From NCBI GenBank assembly GCA_026413225.1, contig CM048555.1, positions 81,289,785 through 81,353,784 on the forward strand: a DNA stretch of 64,000 nt, read 5' to 3'. Positions 62,704-64,000 of this stretch are shown here, in pieces. The notes beneath the pieces were generated by a model. The model had not been told where the DNA came from and searched no databases. It saw only the letters and a program-made list of their open reading frames with translations. Made by a program: the position numbers and the translations under genes. This DNA is from Otis tarda (Eukaryota > Chordata > Aves > Otidiformes > Otididae). The first letter of the stretch is position 1, and every line of letters begins with the position of its first letter.

Positions 62704-62716
62704 GCCTGACCAATTT
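62684..62716. repeat. 14-bp perfect inverted repeat at CR1 5' junction
   Basis: AAATTGGTCAGGCA (62684-62697) and TGCCTGACCAATTT (62703-62716) are separated by 5 bases. The left arm is CR1 sequence (encodes CLTNL). The right arm sits at the point where CR1 similarity stops. Confidence 0.9.
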
Positions 62717-62734
62717 TTGGGCACTTTCGTTGTG

Positions 62735-63225
62735 AGGATGCACTGCTTGTTCATATTCACCTTGCTGTCCACCAAAACCTGTGGTCTTTAGCCGCAGAGG
62801 TGCTCCCAAAGCAGTGCTCCTCAGTCTGTGTTGTTGCGAGAGGTTTGGAGGTTCTTCCTTCTCATATGTGAGATTTGGTGTTTGTCCTTACTGAGTTTTG
62901 TCATGTTCATGTTGAGCCATTCCTGCAGCCTGCTAAGACCCCTCCAGATGGTGGCCCTGCCCTCAAGTGTATTGACTGTCCCCACAGTTTGGAATCATCT
63001 GTAAAGTGGCTGAGACCACATCCATTGCCTCCTCCAGGTCATTGATGAAGATGTTAAGCAAGGCAGGTCCCACAACCCTTGTGGTCATTCTCTGCTTGTT
63101 ATGGGTCTCCATGTAGAGCACAAGCCATTAGCCTAGAACCCTCTGAACCCAACCATCCAGCCAGGTGTGGATTGGTACCAACCAGGTGCACATCAAGCTG
63201 ATCAGTCATCCACGCCGATGTCTTA
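62735..63225 (-). mobile_element. Old CR1 LINE, right part of the interrupted copy
   Basis: From atgcactgcttgttcatatt and accttgctgtccaccaaaac onward the sequence follows the order of an older CR1: ctgagttttgtcatgttcat, gcctgctaagacccctccag, atggtggccctgccctcaag, gtcattgatgaagatgttaa and aaccatccagccaggtgtgg. It covers the RT region on the minus strand, is diverged, and has no open frame. It probably belongs to the same insertion as 61133-61455, with some sequence between them lost. Confidence 0.82.
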
Positions 63226-63268
63226 ACTTAGGTAAAAAGTTTTGGATTTGGGGAGCTCCGCAGTAAAT

Positions 63269-63418
63269 TATGCCCCATCCCTGGAGACATTCCAGGCCAG
63301 GTTGGCCAGGGCTCTGAGCAACCTGATCTGGTTGGAGATGTCCCTGCTCCTGGCAGGGGGGTTGGGCTGGGTGGGCTTTGAAGGTCCCTTCCCACCCAAA
63401 CCATCCTGTGATTCTGTC
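63269..63418 (+). mobile_element. CR1 LINE 3' fragment, short
   Basis: tatgccccatccctggagac, gggctctgagcaacctgatc, ending ccatcctgtgattctgtc. 5'-truncated at about 63269. Confidence 0.92.
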
Positions 63419-64000
63419 ATGGCACATCACCTTCCTTACTCTCATTGTAACGATGTTTTCGTGTAAGAGCTTAGGAGATCTACTCATGTTTGGAGAGTGG
63501 GCCAAGGGGTGTTACGAGTGCGAGGTGTTTGAGAGGACTCAGCCAGTAACGTCACCGTGGGAGTGATGGGTTGTTGATGCCACGTGTATGCAGCAAGTAA
63601 ATTATTATTATGTGAAGTACACGCAGTGCGTTTCTGCTCCCAGGCAAGCGGGGATTTAGTAATCCAAAATATTGTCATCTACACCTTCTGGATCCGAAAA
63701 GTCCCATTTTATCGGGCCTTTCAACTATTTGCTGAGGGCAGCAGCAGAACAAAACTTGCGGCACGTTTTTCCCCGTGTAATTCACAATTAGGTTTGTTTT
63801 CAGCTCTCTGCTGCTCCTGAATTCTGGAATTTTTGGGTTTTTTCAGCTGTTGTTTTTGCATTCTTGTGATTATTTTCTGTTTTCCCTTATGCGGTGTTCA
63901 TCCCCGATCTTAATTATCTGCCTCTTATTGCCAACTCTGTGAACTCTGAGCTAATTTGAGAAGGAAAGTTCTGCCTGGTAATTTTAAAAATATGAGGCGT

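Larger units (their letters stand above)
40520..64000 (+). other. EXOC6B: EXOC6B intron (3' part outside window)
   Basis: Sequence downstream of the 40451 exon, read as an intron because no further Sec15 exon was found. Outside the listed repeats, CpG-rich patches and candidate regulatory stretches, I see nothing recognisable in 40520-42289, 42591-45282, 45511-46280, 48131-48569, 48996-49640, 49960-50789, 51326-52860, 53020-53587, 53867-56400, 56620-57660, 59386-60020, 60336-61132 and 63419-64000. These contain only short open frames, homopolymer runs and simple repeats. That the gene continues beyond 64000 is inferred from the known gene order of Sec15 exons and the known great size of EXOC6B introns in vertebrates. 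Confidence 0.65.

Overview
The window is vertebrate nuclear DNA, almost certainly from a bird. Two lines of evidence support this. More than twenty fragments of the CR1 retrotransposon are present in both orientations, several ending in the avian-type 3' tail built on ATTCTRTGA units. One LTR has the layout of a common avian ERVL-type family. There are no bacterial-style genes, no CRISPR array and no tRNA or rRNA gene that I can recognise.

The host gene is EXOC6B (Sec15B, an exocyst subunit), on the + strand. Two adjacent coding exons are visible: 31482-31658 (59 codons) and 40451-40519 (23 codons). Both are phase 0 at each end, both have good splice sites, and together they give the contiguous protein stretch that runs from AQQQRNLDNIV to CLHIYSVL. 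I could not find the preceding or following EXOC6B exon, so 1-31481 and 40520-64000 are read as parts of long introns. A possible extra terminal exon (32597-32725, 42 codons plus stop, same phase) lies 0.94 kb after the first exon. I do not recognise its product.

Repeats dominate the rest. CR1 takes up very roughly 10 kb. Most copies are short, strongly 5'-truncated 3' ends of one GC-rich, recently active group. One copy (61460-62703) keeps a readable reverse transcriptase segment. Others (46936-48130, 48570-48995, 61133-61455 with 62735-63225, 50790-51325) are older and more diverged. Two nested insertions can be read, one of them bounded by a 5-bp TGAAC duplication. Other repeats are a solo ERVL-type LTR (33849-34370), one MIR SINE fossil (about 4405-4550), two probable fragments of old amniote palindromic repeats, several microsatellites, and an unexplained 158-bp direct duplication (25478-25635 and 26729-26886).

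The remaining sequence is intronic. It includes several CpG-rich patches and a few stretches dense in homeodomain, FOX and SOX-like motifs that could be conserved regulatory elements, but conservation cannot be tested here. I found no convincing undescribed gene system. The most unusual items are the possible alternative terminal exon, the nested CR1 junctions (one with a 14-bp inverted repeat), a 24-bp near-perfect palindrome inside a CR1 copy, and the inverted CR1 copies around the 69-nt EXOC6B exon.
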